A DNA stretch of 64,000 bases from Hymenopus coronatus (GCA_030762935.1 CM060890.1:61072765-61136764), one strand, 5' to 3'; counted from the stretch's first letter, positions 25,142 to 35,215 are shown. Program-made: numbers and translations. The notes: generated by a model from the letters alone, not told the origin.

Positions 25142-25410
25142 ATATTTATGATATACGATGGGGTAAGGATATTTTCTTGAAAACTTTCTTGGAAGGTTTA
25201 AACTTAAATACCAAGCTTGGTATTTTAGAGCTATGCTGTCCGCGCGCGCGCACACACACACACACACACATTCTAAGAATACTTTTCTCGGACTAAGGGG
25301 ACTTCAAAACATAAATTTACGGCAAAATCTTGAAATACAATTTTTTTCGTAGAATATAATACCTTCTTTATCTACTATGAACAGTGTACATATGTGCTAG
25401 GCAAAATAAA
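24629..25410 (+). repeat. Family H repeat, near full-length sense copy
   Basis: Starts atgatatgttccattcgcat and ends near ctactatgaacagtgtacat. Internal features are a TA run (about 25106-25132) and a cgcgcgcgcaca / CA tract at about 25241-25270 in the usual microsatellite position. The gggattttcttgaaaa block is partly deleted. Confidence 0.9.
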
Positions 25411-26494
25411 AAGACACTACAGTAATATTTAAATAAATTGATTCATTTACGATACAAAGTAGCTACAAATGTCTTCACCTTATTGTTAAATGTCAAATAA
25501 TATAAAAATAAAACAAATTAAATATATTAAATATATGACTAATCAAATTTGTTGCCAAACGACAACACTGTGCAATTCACAAGCCTTAGTTTTATTTCAG
25601 GAATGTCGCATGCGATGTTATTTAGTTCTTGCACGGTGTGCTTCTCATTTCTGTTTTCAAAAGGGTTACACAGTAGGGGAGAAAGTGTACATACCGAAGA
25701 ACATTGGTTACTGCTGCTGATCAAAAGAAAAACACTTGTGGTGGGCTCATATTTGAAGAAGATATCAAACGACATCTCTTTCAATTCCCACTCGCAGTGT
25801 ATGTGGAATGGTTGTGAAAGAAGCGTTACATAGCCTGGAAGGCGACTATCTCCTACGGATGTACGTATCTTTTTAATAGCTGCACCTGCAGGGATCTACC
25901 GTGGAATCGATAAGGGTGCTGAGGTGAATGGTGCGTGCGTGCGCGCGCGCGCGGACGGGCGTACATGTGTGAGATTCTCTTGACTCACAAGAGCAGCACA
26001 AACATACGTCGAAGAGCTCTACAGGAAACTGTTCCATCTGCTCCCTTCAGCAACGTAAACCGGCGGTACCGTGGGGTACTTGAAAGCAGTGATCGCTTTC
26101 ACCGTGCACTGGGCTTTAATGTCCTAGATCTGTCGTAACTTTTTATATCCCCCCTCCTGTATACCCTCCAACAGTACAATAAATCCAAAAGTTTGCCTTT
26201 CTGTTACCAACGATTATACAGGAGGTTTAAAAAGTGCGGGGACAATTTTATATATTTCTCTTGCCTGTAAAAGGAACATCAACCTGCTCTATAATTTGTT
26301 TTTCAAATAGGAAGAGTTGTACGCTATAGCGAATGAGATGCATATTCGTGCTCTGAGTTGCCCCACTCTTTTCATATTTCCCTCTCATTCGCACACTGAA
26401 CATGCAAAGCTGCCTGGTGACATAATATTTGTTCATGTGTATTATGAAAACTCTTTGAGCTAAAAGTCTGTGGTTTTTAGTTCTGCTACGAACA
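25411..26494. other. Non-coding stretch with CG tract and a possible transposon end
   Basis: Holds a gcgtgcgtgcgcgcgcgcgc tract (about 25932-25953). At 26217-26245, tacaggaggtttaaaaagtg, followed by cggggac, is preceded by TA and looks like the terminal inverted repeat of a DUF4817-type Tc1/mariner element (compare cagggtgt at 58794). No partner end or transposase was found. Overlapping open frames on both strands near 25.5-25.8 kb have no recognisable domain. Confidence 0.4.
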
Positions 26495-26536
26495 TAAATC
26501 GCGAGGAAAATAGGGTACTATTTTCCTCGCGATTTA
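26495..26536. repeat. Perfect palindrome, 19-bp arms, 4-base loop
   Basis: taaatcgcgaggaaaatag at 26495-26513 is followed by ggta and its exact reverse complement at 26518-26536. There are no mismatches, so it must be recent or maintained. It could fold as a cruciform or RNA hairpin. It does not belong to family H, and no terminator context is expected in this genome type. Confidence 0.95.
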
Positions 26537-26603
26537 TTTTTTGAAAATGTTGAATATTTTGTCTTAGCGCAAGAACTATTTAAGAGTGACGGATTCACTT
26601 AGC

Positions 26604-26683
26604 GCAGAATTGAGTTTTTAAAAATAATTTATTTCAGAAATCTAGAGAAAGCCATGTTAATAGAATACATCAGATTTGTATAA
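26604..26683 (-). repeat. Family H repeat, terminal fragment (antisense)
   Basis: Corresponds to the 5' terminus of the element in reverse: gcagaattgagtttttaaaa, then tctagagaaagccatgttaa and tagaatacatcagattt. Its first 26 bases are exactly repeated in inverted form at 26830-26855. Confidence 0.8.
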
Positions 26684-26855
26684 CAGATTGAGGGGAGAAA
26701 TTAGTATCACCACAACAAAAGACCTTCAGTGACTTTCAAATGGGATGAGGTTTGTCTTTGAGTGCCACGCCGGCAGCCAATCGGAGTGCGGCTGTATTGG
26801 CATATTGCATTCCCGCTTAACTGGGGAGTAATTATTTTTAAAAACTCAATTCTGC
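26604..26855. repeat. 26-bp perfect inverted repeat around a 200-bp spacer
   Basis: Arms at 26604-26629 and 26830-26855 are exact reverse complements. Each belongs to a family H fragment, but both carry the same departures from the usual family sequence (gcagaattgag instead of agaagaataagc). The shared private variants argue for a local inverted duplication or template switch and not two independent insertions. Confidence 0.9.
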
Positions 26856-27300
26856 TATCTACTTCATGCTAATAAAGAAAAAACATTAATTAGCAGCACT
26901 AGTTTTGTTTCCTTGTAAGTTGAAAAGAAATAAAAGAATAAAAGTAAAGCGATAGGAGTAAAACGATAGTCAAATTTTTAAAAGCCGGTTGCTATATGAT
27001 TGATTCTTTTATGGCGGCCAGGAGTTGACATATTTACTATGAGAAAAAATCATTAGATGCATCTTTGAGAACCAACATTTTCGAAATGTTTTCTATGTAA
27101 AGAGTTTTTTTTTTGGAGTGGGGATTTTCCTCAAAATCTTCAATGCCAAATTTGGTATTTTACCAACTTTTCATTTATGAGTTATTTATTGTGTTCACAG
27201 ACATATACACAAACATACGCACACAGGCACGTTCTTTTTTCTAAAGATGCTTTTTGGGATACAGGGGATAAAGTACCTTGTACTCTTTCTAAATATTGGC
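26830..27300 (+). repeat. Family H repeat, truncated and internally deleted sense copy
   Basis: Starts inside the element at ctgctatctacttcatgcta. It includes aaagccggttgctatatgat and jumps from the gccaggagttgac block to gagaaccaacattttcg. It then has gattttcctcaaaatcttca, the CA-poor microsatellite region and a damaged end near 27290. Confidence 0.85.
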
Positions 27301-27341
27301 CATCCATTGCACGTCAGTCTATTAGGTTATTTGTTATTTAA

Positions 27342-27602
27342 TTAAATTTTAGAACACTTAAACGTTCTTTTTCTGCTTCTGCCTCTCACAGTTTTAACTG
27401 TCGTTCTATGTATGTTCCTCATTCCTCTGGGTTTGTATTGTAAGGCCATATTTCGCTCCAGATGCTCCTTCAACGTTTGTTTACATTCTTTTGTATTATC
27501 ATTTACCGTAATAATATTCAGGCCTTGTTTAATGTTTTCATTAGTAATCCTGTCCAAGTTACTGCAAATCCCTTAAATCTTCGTAAAAATTTCATTTTGG
27601 GT
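27342..27602 (-). pseudogene. LINE reverse transcriptase C-terminal fragment
   Basis: The minus-strand frame reads DRITNENIKQGLNI, then KEHLERN and LQYKPRGMRNIHR. This follows the C-terminal tail of the endonuclease/reverse transcriptase of RTE/BovB-like LINEs in insects (pattern R-NE-I...L..N......W..H..R....P..A..Y.P.G.R..GR). Just upstream a second frame reads MKFLRRFKGF, the preceding segment, so at least one frameshift separates them. The palm domain is absent, and no promoter or tail was found. The family is recognised by pattern, not by search. Confidence 0.6.
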
Positions 27603-27897
27603 GCTTGAACATAACTCATTTTTTTCCTTCCTTATTCTTCCTAATACAGTAGAGCAACTTATAGAATTTCTGTGGCTATTTGTGTATTTTACTTATTTAT
27701 GCTTATAATGCCACATACTATCTGTTATCTTGTAATTTAATATCTTCACCCTTAAATTCAAAGTTAACGGCCCTAATGCAGAATTTAAATAGGCCTAAAG
27801 GGAAAACGAATACGTATTGTCTTTTTGTTGCACATATTGATTTCTTGGATTTGTTCTTCATTTCATTGTATATAGAAAGTTAAAAAATTATCCTTAC

Positions 27898-28108
27898 CAG
27901 TTTTTAGGTCACTCGCCTTTTACCTAAACGGATCGGGTTCGATCCCAAGCGACCGCATGTGAGATTTGTGGTGTACAACGCGGCGCAGGGGCGGGTTTTC
28001 TCTCAGTTCTCCGGTTTCCCCCGTCATAAGATTCCACCGGTGCTCCATCTTCATTCCATGTTATCACCAATGTCATCGCCTGCGGTGTCACAAGTAATAC
28101 AACTGGGC
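27898..28108 (+). mobile_element. SINE, family B (tRNA-headed)
   Basis: ttaggtcactcgccttttac and the B box gatcgggttcgatcccaag (about 27931) are followed by the typical body: gtgagatttgtggtgtacaa, gggcgggttttctctcagtt, ctccggtttcccccgtcat and ccaccggtgctccatc. It ends in tgtcatcgcctgcggtgtca. The A box is partly lost. Confidence 0.9.
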
Positions 28109-28207
28109 GCTAAACACAAAAAAGGTAGATGAACAGCTGATATGTTTTGACGTCTATCCTACCTCTGTACCCATTTACGTGATGATTCATCTCCGAGCAA
28201 CATGGTG

Positions 28208-28497
28208 AAATGAAATTGAGTTTTATTTATGGACGCTCTTTAACTACTGTGGCTCTCACCGTCCCATTCAATAATGGGCGTGAAACACCGCTTAATTTTG
28301 CTCAGAGGCGGTTTTTCCAGACTTGAGGTTCTTTTACGTGCCGTAAACCTAAGACATAGGACCAACGGCTTTACTTCCCTTCCGGAGGTAGCCATGTTTT
28401 TTTTTTTTTACACCAGAAAAAATACATTGTCCTCGCCGGGTTTGAACCTTGGGTATATGAAGTTAGTATGGTAACCCCTACACCACGGAGGACAAGC
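28208..28497 (-). mobile_element. SINE, family A (tRNA-headed), antisense, near full length
   Basis: On the minus strand the head reads gtcctccgtggtgtaggggt / taccatactaacttc with ggttcaaacccggcg as B box. The body includes gtaaaagaacctcaagtctg and a 3' part with gggacggtgagagccacagt, ending tttattt. This is the longest family A copy and gives the 3' module missing from the copy at 14.3 kb. It lies tail to tail with the family B copy, about 100 bases away. Confidence 0.9.
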
Positions 28498-28529
28498 AGA
28501 GCAGCATGGTGAGCTACACTCTTGCAGGA

Positions 28530-29290
28530 TACCGGACATGGTCTTTCTGTACGAGAAACTCAAGGTAGTGGAAGAGCTGTTTGTGCCTTAGTAAGGTCGT
28601 TATTCACAACGTCCGACTCAACCGCATACCCTTTCGCCACAATTACGGAACGGCTTTGATAAAAGAGTACCTTTATTGACATCAGGAGAGATTGGTACTC
28701 CAAAGAGACGCCACACTCGCAAGAGGTCGTTCTGCATCACGTTGATGACAACGAGTAATTGGGCATGCAATCGATGTTACTCATATTACAATCTGGAATG
28801 TGCTGAATGAGCAACAAATACATACCCATCCATACAACCTCCAAAGGGTACATTCACTTCTGCAAGTGATTTTCCACCACGTGTTGCCTTCTGTATGTGT
28901 TTTTTACAATGAAGTAACCTACTTCTGTTTTCATAGCCTGCGTATTCTGCTAAAAATGAGTGAAATTCACAAAGGATAGCCTCCTCAGTTTCAAACACCA
29001 TATCTAAATAGACGAAAACGCTTTGCCGCCATTGTCCTGGGATTCAATACAGATTTGGCAACAATATATGGTCACGAATTCTTGATGGCCATTTAATTGG
29101 ACCGTACGTTCTCTCGTCAGAGGATTCCCATTCTACTTGAGGTTCCTAAAATAGGGAGTGTTGGTGGAGGATGTACCATTGGACACCAATACACATGGTA
29201 TCATCACGGCGGCACACCCCATCATTTTTCATCTGGTGTTCGGGAATATCCATGATAAAATGTTGGTTCTCTCTTAGGTTTATTTTAAGA
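28530..29290 (+). pseudogene. DUF4817-type Tc1/mariner transposase relic
   Basis: Frames interrupted by stops and shifts still spell the family in order. DMVFLYEKL comes first (about 28539). The helix-turn-helix tail IGHAIDVTHITIWNVLNEQQ and LQRVHSLLQ follow (28770-28865). VKFTKDSLLSF comes next, where relatives read the first catalytic Asp region (..FTREG..). LIGPYVLS (29093-29115) and WYHHGGTPHHF (29195-29227) close the series. In the last motif the family has a catalytic Asp (HHDGAP); here it is Gly. The C-terminal PDL..D motif and inverted repeats are not visible. The short open frames on the other strand are shadows. Function is lost. Confidence 0.72.
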
Positions 29291-29884
29291 ATCCAAATTA
29301 TAACATATCTGGAATTGTACAACTCCAAAAGTGCCTAGCAAAAATCTGTTACTTTTTAGCTTATAAAAACTACCCCAATTCTTTATGATACATAGCTACC
29401 TGATTTCTTAACAAATTAACTTAGTCATTTATTTTCAACCTTTGCATTATATAATTGCAACCCTTGGACATTCGATAACCATTTGGATACCTCGCAAATT
29501 TCAGAAATTGCCGAATACAACCTGCTTCCATTTTACTCCTTACATTTGCTCCATGTTATACATTACTTTTGGCATTAGATACAGCGAACTTTAGGTATAG
29601 ACTGCATTAAAAATCTCCCCCTGTTATTTTTGTAACTCCTAATTACGGAGAACATATGCGAAACAGAGAACCAAATACTAGAAGTTTATAGGTTTAAAAT
29701 TTAAATTATTCCTAAATGTTGTCTATTTACAATACAGTGCATCAAACATGAGTCCATTTTGATATTTCTTCTATTGATCACATAGCAACTGTCTTTAAAA
29801 TCTGTATAATTTCTTTATCGCGGATACTTGCAATAGTTTCGTTCTTAAAGTATCTATTTTGTATTATCATGCAATAAAATCACC
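29291..29884. other. AT-rich non-coding stretch
   Basis: Nothing recognised beyond possible decayed 3' remains of the preceding transposon. Confidence 0.45.
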
Positions 29885-30300
29885 TTTATTTTAATCTCAT
29901 CACAACGATAATGTAACGAATGTATTTATTCCAATGCTGCAGAACAATTTTATCCCTTGTCGCTTCGATGCTCGTACTACTGCTTCCTCTTTCTAATCCA
30001 ACTACACTCTTAGAGCTCTCTGTCGCAACTGAGCTCCAAATGCACTGGTTGTCCTCCTTTTATACGTCTCGATTACGCAGCAAGACATTTCAGGAATAAG
30101 GGTTCATTACTGCAAGTTGCTTTACATTCAGGTGCAACAAAGCTACACACAGGTGTGACAGACTTTGATTAATGAACCCGCTCGAGCATGTGTTAATCCT
30201 CTGTTGCATGGTTTTTGCCATTTGGCAACAAACATGATTAATCAAACGTTTTAGCGTTTTAGTGTTCTTTTTTAATTTCGTATTACACTAACTGCCACTT
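29885..30300 (-). promoter_or_regulatory. Minus-strand TATA-initiator-AATAAA block, possible solo LTR
   Basis: On the minus strand tataaaagg begins at 30064. A canonical initiator tcagtt has its A at 30030, 34 bases on, slightly longer than ideal. AATAAA hexamers follow at 29930-29925 and 29890-29885. The order TATA, initiator, about 100-140 transcribed bases, poly(A) signal is typical of an LTR U3-R block. The upstream end may be tgttgccaaatggcaaa near 30231, which also contains a ttgccatttggcaa hairpin. I found no reliable flanking duplication. The alternative is a host core promoter. Confidence 0.35.
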
Positions 30301-30524
30301 TCTTGGAACTTTACAAATAGAACGTGTACCTGCACTTAAATTGTTTAAAGTTTGAAGTGACTTTTGATAGACCTTATACTCGTTTCGAAATATAAAGATT
30401 CATGAAAGAAGTTGTTAAATATGGCCCTTCAATAAAAACAAGTATATATATGAAAATCCTCCATATAATAATGAAATAATTTCTGCAAAAACGAATCTTC
30501 ATTAATATAGAGGTAATCGAACAC

Positions 30525-30714
30525 ATACAAAAATAAGCTTTCGTAAGAATAGCCTGTAGAGAGTATAAAATAAAGCATAGTGGAAAATAAAGCATGTGAA
30601 TGAAATATTTTGCTAAAAACATGTGCAGAGATTTTAATTTCATTTTGCCTTAAGTTATAATATCCTTATGCGTCTAACGATTAGTATTAAAATGTACTAA
30701 TATGAATCATATAG
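30525..30714. repeat. Direct repeat unit R, copy 1
   Basis: taagaatagcctgtagagag, catgtgcagagattttaatt and tcattttgcc recur at 31690-31870. The left part resembles a diverged antisense family H end (aataagctttcg..gcatgtgaatga). The two units bracket a family H copy and a SINE. Confidence 0.65.
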
Positions 30715-31500
30715 AGATGACTTTCATATGACCTCCTCTACATTTTTGTAACAGATTATTGTTATTCGAGCTAATCGAGATTAACATTTGCAATAATGGT
30801 CTTATTTCTTTCTTCCTTTTAACTTAGAAATACAATAGGGTAAAGCTATAACCAAATTTGATAAAATAAGATTGCTATGTCATTGAAAATCGTTTCTTTA
30901 TATGGCCAGGAGTTGATGAATTACCATCTCAGAAAGCTTTTAAGTATTTTAAAACTGAAAACAATAACAATGAATATCTCGAAATGGTGAACTACACGAA
31001 AAATGTACATGATTAATGTGTGTTTTAAAGAGATTTGCATTTTTATGCAGCAAATTTTGTCTCTCTCTTATGGATTACTTGTTATGCAAAATTCATTCAA
31101 AATGAAAAGGTGTTCAGAGGCAATTCTCAGAAAATTTAAGACATGCATTTTATTTTTCATCTAAATATCTATAGTATATATTTTAATCAAAATTGTTAGA
31201 ATCTATTTTAAAGAAAATCCAAATTTTCGAATTGTTTTACAAAAGCTTCTTGTCTCATTCTTGGAAGATACTTAAATACCAGGTTTGATATTTTGCCGAT
31301 TTTTCTTTTTAGAGCTATCATGTTCACAGACACGCGAAAACACATACACATACACACTCAGGCACTCAGATCTTTTCTAAATATGCCATTTTTGTATACA
31401 TGAAACCCTAAACATAAACTTCTGGCGAAATTTCAGTATAGAATTTTTGGTGGAGTGTAATACCTTGCCTATGTAATGTAATAAGTACAGAAAGTAATAG
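30715..31500 (+). repeat. Family H repeat, sense copy
   Basis: Starts gagatgactttcatatgacc. It includes aataacaatgaatatctcga, gttatgcaaaattcattc, tcaaaattgttagaatc and a CA-containing microsatellite (about 31325-31360). It ends ttgcctatgtaatgtaataa / gtacagaaagt. The hairpin is degraded. Confidence 0.88.
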
Positions 31501-31514
31501 GATTTCTTATTTTT

Positions 31515-31705
31515 TTTAGCTTAACGCTCTTTAACCTGGTTGGTCATATCGGACGATGAATGAAATTTGTGAAATTAAGCTCAAATGAGATAAGGTTAAA
31601 CCCCGGAAAATCTTATCCGGATAACTTACCTTAAGCAAGATTAGAACTCGTGACCTGTTGAATGTAAGGCAGACACGCTAACACCATACTACCCAGGCGG
31701 GCAAG
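31515..31705 (-). mobile_element. tRNA-headed SINE, family G
   Basis: On the minus strand gcccgcctgggtagtatggt followed by gttagcgtgtctgc fits a tRNA A-box region. aggtcacgagttctaatctt fits a B box. The body continues with gttatccggataagattttc and ends near 31515. Only one copy is seen in the window. Confidence 0.6.
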
Positions 31706-31870
31706 GTTTCCTAAGAACAGCCTGTAGAAGGTATAAAAAATAAAGGACAATAGAATGAAACAGCTTTTTCGAAACCTGTGCAGAGATTTTAAATGTAATT
31801 TTGCCTTCGTTATGGAATACATAGTGTCTAATAAAAATTACAAATATAAATCATATGCAGATGATTTAAA
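31690..31870. repeat. Direct repeat unit R, copy 2
   Basis: taagaacagcctgtagaagg, acctgtgcagagattttaaa and ttttgccttcgttatgg correspond to unit R at 30525-30714, about 1.15 kb upstream in the same orientation. Confidence 0.65.
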
Positions 31871-32684
31871 TTCAGTGTCGATGACAGCTTACACTGGAAT
31901 AATACTGACATTATAAAATTAGAATTTTAACATTTAACTTAGAAATACTTCTTTAAAATGTATATAAAATAAGCAATAATGATGCGGATTGTACTAAATT
32001 TGGATAAACAAAATAGGAAAAACATTGAGGTTATCTAACAGTCCACAGAGGATATTGCCAAACATATGTATCCCAGAAAGTCCAACAAGCTTTGCTCAAT
32101 TGAGTTAATCACAATGCCAATTAGGAAAATGTTGATAAAGATGCCATAGGCATGGATGTGACATGAAGCGACAATAATGAATGCGTGTATAGTCATTATT
32201 AATGTCCAACAGCAATGGCGCCTCAGGTCAACAAGATATTAATCATTGACCGCCGTATCATATATCGTGGCATAAGCCTGTTTTGAACGACACAGAATTG
32301 GTGCAAGCTTTTTAATTGAAGTGGGGTTTATTACGAAAATAACAGGACAACTTGTGCGTAGTGTAGTGTGTGTAGTGTAAGTGCTGGACGGGAATTCTCA
32401 CTTCAGCCAGTGATAGGCTTTTTGTACGTCAGATCCCAGGAGGTTAGGATGAGATTATAGCGGGAAGCGAAACCGGACGCTGGAAGGCAGCCACCTTGGA
32501 AGATGTATAACAGTTCCAAGTAGATTTTAATCTCGACACAGGAGCTCGCGCCTCAAATCTAATTAAACGCTCTTGCGAATACAGACGACTGCCAAAATCA
32601 TCCCGCCGCCGAGAGCTGAAGTCCAAAGCGAAGTCACCTCCTCGAGAGGACGCCACCACCGCAATCTTCGCTGACATAACCCTG
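31871..32684. other. Non-coding stretch, GC-richer toward its end
   Basis: A short run of gtgtagtgtgtgtagtgtaa lies near 32358-32383. The 77-codon minus-strand frame at 32444-32677 is Arg/Ser-rich and probably belongs to the adjoining SINE-like sequence. I do not count it as a gene. Confidence 0.45.
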
Positions 32685-32885
32685 AAAGAGACTGGGATAT
32701 AAATATAAGGGATAGCAAGTTCGGAGGAGTGAAGAAACCTCCCAGTATTCGCCTAGTGATCCGGGAAACCTCCCGAAAAATCCCTTGGGTCAGAGAGGTC
32801 CACCGCGGAGAACTGACTCCAGGATCTCTCGAATGCCAATCCTAGACAAACGCCTAAGTCACCTGGCTCGGTAGTGCACACTGCG
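32685..32885 (-). mobile_element. SINE, family F, antisense, degenerate
   Basis: Shares ccctgaaagagactgg, gaagaaacctcccagtattc and gcctagtgatccgggaaacc with 54.8 kb (ccctgaaagaaacc, aagaaacctacccagcattt, cgcctacagatccgtagaac). The tRNA-like head would lie at its right end, where the B box is not convincing. Confidence 0.5.
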
Positions 32886-32989
32886 CTATACATTTTCAGT
32901 CGAAAATGGCAAAAGTTACACGTAGACGGCCTTTCAAAATATTTACTTATCCTACATTTTTCGTAACAAAAACGTTTCCGTAGGTACGA

Positions 32990-33330
32990 GAGCATCCCCT
33001 GCTCTTAGTGCTTCTCACGGTAGTGTATCTGTGAGGTTTCATGGAAGTATGTTTTCGCGCTGATTCCAATATTTGGGCTTCTTGAATCTGACCGTGTGTG
33101 CAACGATAATCTTCCTGCAACATGTGCTCTGCTTTCATTAAATTTTCATTCATTGTTGCTGTAGGCGGTCGTCCTGCTCAATTTTCGTCTTCGAGGGAAT
33201 CCGTTCCTCTTCTAAACTCAGCATACCATTGATAAATGGTGGATTGCAAGGGTACAGATTCCCAAATAGAGGATGCAGTCTTTCAAGGCATTCTCTCATC
33301 CCTAAACAGTCATAGAAAATCATGCTCTCA
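32990..33330 (-). pseudogene. mariner-like transposase relic, N-terminal part
   Basis: Minus-strand pieces in order are MIFYDCLGMRECLERL (about 33322-33270), QWYAEFRRGTDSLEDEN, a stop, AGRPPTAT (about 33245-33165), then NENLMKAEHMLQEDYR and HGQIQEA. This is the paired helix-turn-helix N-terminus of the mariner/SETMAR-type family (pattern M.FYD......ECH.RL...F........V..WY.EFRRGR.SLEDE.R.GRP..A). A frame change occurs before the QWYA segment, and at least one stop is present. The catalytic DDE domain is absent. Confidence 0.7.
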
Positions 33331-33825
33331 TCCATCCTAGCAATTCCTGCTATACATGCACACGGGCGCTGACGATGCAATGTAGTGCGTCCAATGTTGC
33401 ATATGTTACTTCCAGAACTTTAATCTGAAGTTAGACGTAGCTGCTTTGGGTTATCACAGCTCATTTTTTCCTTTCTGAAAACGTTTAAATAACCCACGTA
33501 TTAAAATCCTATTTATATTTCCTCAACCACTTATTTATAATAATTTAATCAAGTACTGTTTATATTCCACCCAAGAAATTCGATATAGAGGTTTCATCCT
33601 ATATAGAAGTTGCACAATGATTTCAATGAAAATGTCGTATATTAGTATCTACTATGATCGAAATCCCAACTTCCAGTCTTGGTCGTACAATGGCATTTCT
33701 ATTTCGAGTTCGCTAATGTGCGCACATGGTGCTTTGGATCAACTCACCGCTTATAGATGATACCACAGGATGAATTCTGGACCTGTGGACATGAAACTAC
33801 CATATATACTAGGAACCCTTCGTTT
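33331..33825. other. Non-coding stretch
   Basis: Possible trace of an antisense family H piece at about 33568-33600 (tattccacccaagaaattcg). Otherwise nothing recognised. Confidence 0.4.
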
Positions 33826-33985
33826 CAAAGTAGGAGTTCTTTCACATACAAATAAACAATTAAACAAATAAACATTACACGAAACCAACGGTTTTACTTC
33901 TCTTCCCTAGAAAGCCATACTAAGGATATCCAACCTTGGATATTAGAGGCTAGCATGGTTACCATTACACCTAGAGGGCAGCGTA
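33826..33985 (-). mobile_element. SINE, family A, antisense, diverged
   Basis: aaccaacggttttacttctc and gctagcatggttaccattac with cacctagagggcag match the head and central body of family A in reverse. The B box is eroded (ccaaccttggatatt). Confidence 0.6.
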
Positions 33986-34345
33986 TGTTTGAGAAGATAA
34001 CTTGGATAACAGGTGAGCGATCTCGTTAAAGCATAGACTTATGAGTTCAAATCAAACAATTAAGCGTGTCCACGATTTTTTTTTTTCAAATTTTTCTCAT
34101 TTCTCATAACTTTAAATGCCATTAAGGCCTGTGTTTCCTACCAAATATACTTTCTCAATTCCACTTTATTTCACAACAGCGTCTCTAATGCCATATAGGC
34201 ATAGACGAATAGACAAGAGTCTCTTTGTGCTTCTTACATGACCCTGAGAGAGAGGATTGAGGGGGAGATCCGGAAAACGATATATGAGGTCTTGTTACGG
34301 TTATAGATTGCACGCACCCGACGCTGGTCCTCTGTCCACAAATAA
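33986..34345. other. Non-coding stretch
   Basis: Contains a T run (about 34077-34086). Nothing recognised. Confidence 0.4.
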
Positions 34346-34408
34346 ATGAAATTGAGTTTTATTTAGGATCACTCGTTAACTGATAAGCCTCTCAGCGTCT
34401 CATACTAG
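34346..34408 (-). mobile_element. SINE, family A, 3' tail fragment
   Basis: aatgaaattgagttttattt and actcgttaactgataagc match the tail at 28208-28250 (gaaattgagttttatttatg..ctctttaactac). It abuts the following mariner relic. Confidence 0.6.
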
Positions 34409-35175
34409 AGGCGTGTCCGAAAAGTAAGTACCATTTCGTTCTACCACCATGGCAACTCTAGCGTCACAGTTCCACGCATGCGCACTCAGCTCTTTGGTCG
34501 CCTGTCTGTTACAGTTGTTAGTGATCGTTCAAAATGTTTAAGACAATTTCTGATCCCGCCAACTATGAAATGCGTTTCGTAATGTTTTTGAACGCCAGGA
34601 ATGTTAAGACAGCTGAAATTCATCGTTAACTTGATATTTCGATGAAACTGTAATGCCAAACGAAATGGTGAGAAAGTGGATTAGGCAATTCAATAATGGA
34701 CGGTCTTGAGTTCATTGCGAAGCATGTAGTTCATTATAGTGTTGTTTAACTCCCACTTTTACTACATATGGCACCGCAGGCAATGACGCTGATGATACAT
34801 GGAATGAAGAAGCACCAGTGGAATGTGATGGTGGAGGAAACCGAAAACGTGCCACCTTGGTGACAGGCTAGCAAGGAGGGGCGCCCTACTGTTGTAACTG
34901 ATGGTTTGATTGAGCAAGTGAATAAGGAAATTCACGAAAATGTACTGTGATGTGTTTTCGAAAATTTCAAAAACTGTTTAGCACGAGCTTGTCGCAAACC
35001 GCTTAAATTATCGCACACTGTGTTCCCGTTGACTTCCGCAAAACACGGTGTTCAGCAGTGGCAGTCTTCATTGGCGGCAGTTTTCTTTGAAGCGGTCACA
35101 TAAAAGTTGATTCCCCGCTATGACAAATGCCTAGGCAACAAGGTCGAAAAATAGGTAAGGATAGTTCTTTCATGC
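34409..35175 (+). pseudogene. mariner-like element relic with nested SINE fragment
   Basis: The left end, gaggcgtgtccgaaaagtaa, resembles a mariner-type terminal repeat. The frame from ATG at 34534 gives MFKTISDPANYEMRFVMFLN and ARNVKTAEIHR before a stop. Beyond a SINE insertion come a GRPTVV-like segment and EIHENV (about 34868-34950). Near the end, KLIPRYDKCLG (about 35108-35140) matches the usual C-terminus (L.PRY.KCL). Most of the catalytic domain is deleted. It is a different lineage from the 33.0-33.3 kb relic or a much shorter survivor of the same group. Confidence 0.72.
34750..34857 (-). mobile_element. SINE, family B fragment inside the mariner relic
   Basis: tggcaccgcaggcaatgacg, ctgatgatacatggaatgaa and gtggaatgtgatggtggagg match the 3' two-thirds of family B in reverse. 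The tRNA head is missing, so this is a 5'-truncated insertion. Confidence 0.8.
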
Positions 35176-35177
35176 GC

Positions 35178-35179
35178 AA

Positions 35180-35213
<34 letters not shown>
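35178..35213. repeat. A-run followed by TA microsatellite
   Basis: About 20 A followed by about 8 TA units. This could be the tail of a retroelement, but no body was recognised next to it. Confidence 0.8.

Positions 35214-35215
<2 letters not shown>

Noticed and set aside
32444..32677. Arg/Ser-rich 77-codon minus-strand frame as a splicing-factor-like gene
   Set aside because: It adjoins and partly resembles family F SINE sequence and lacks any RNA-binding motif.
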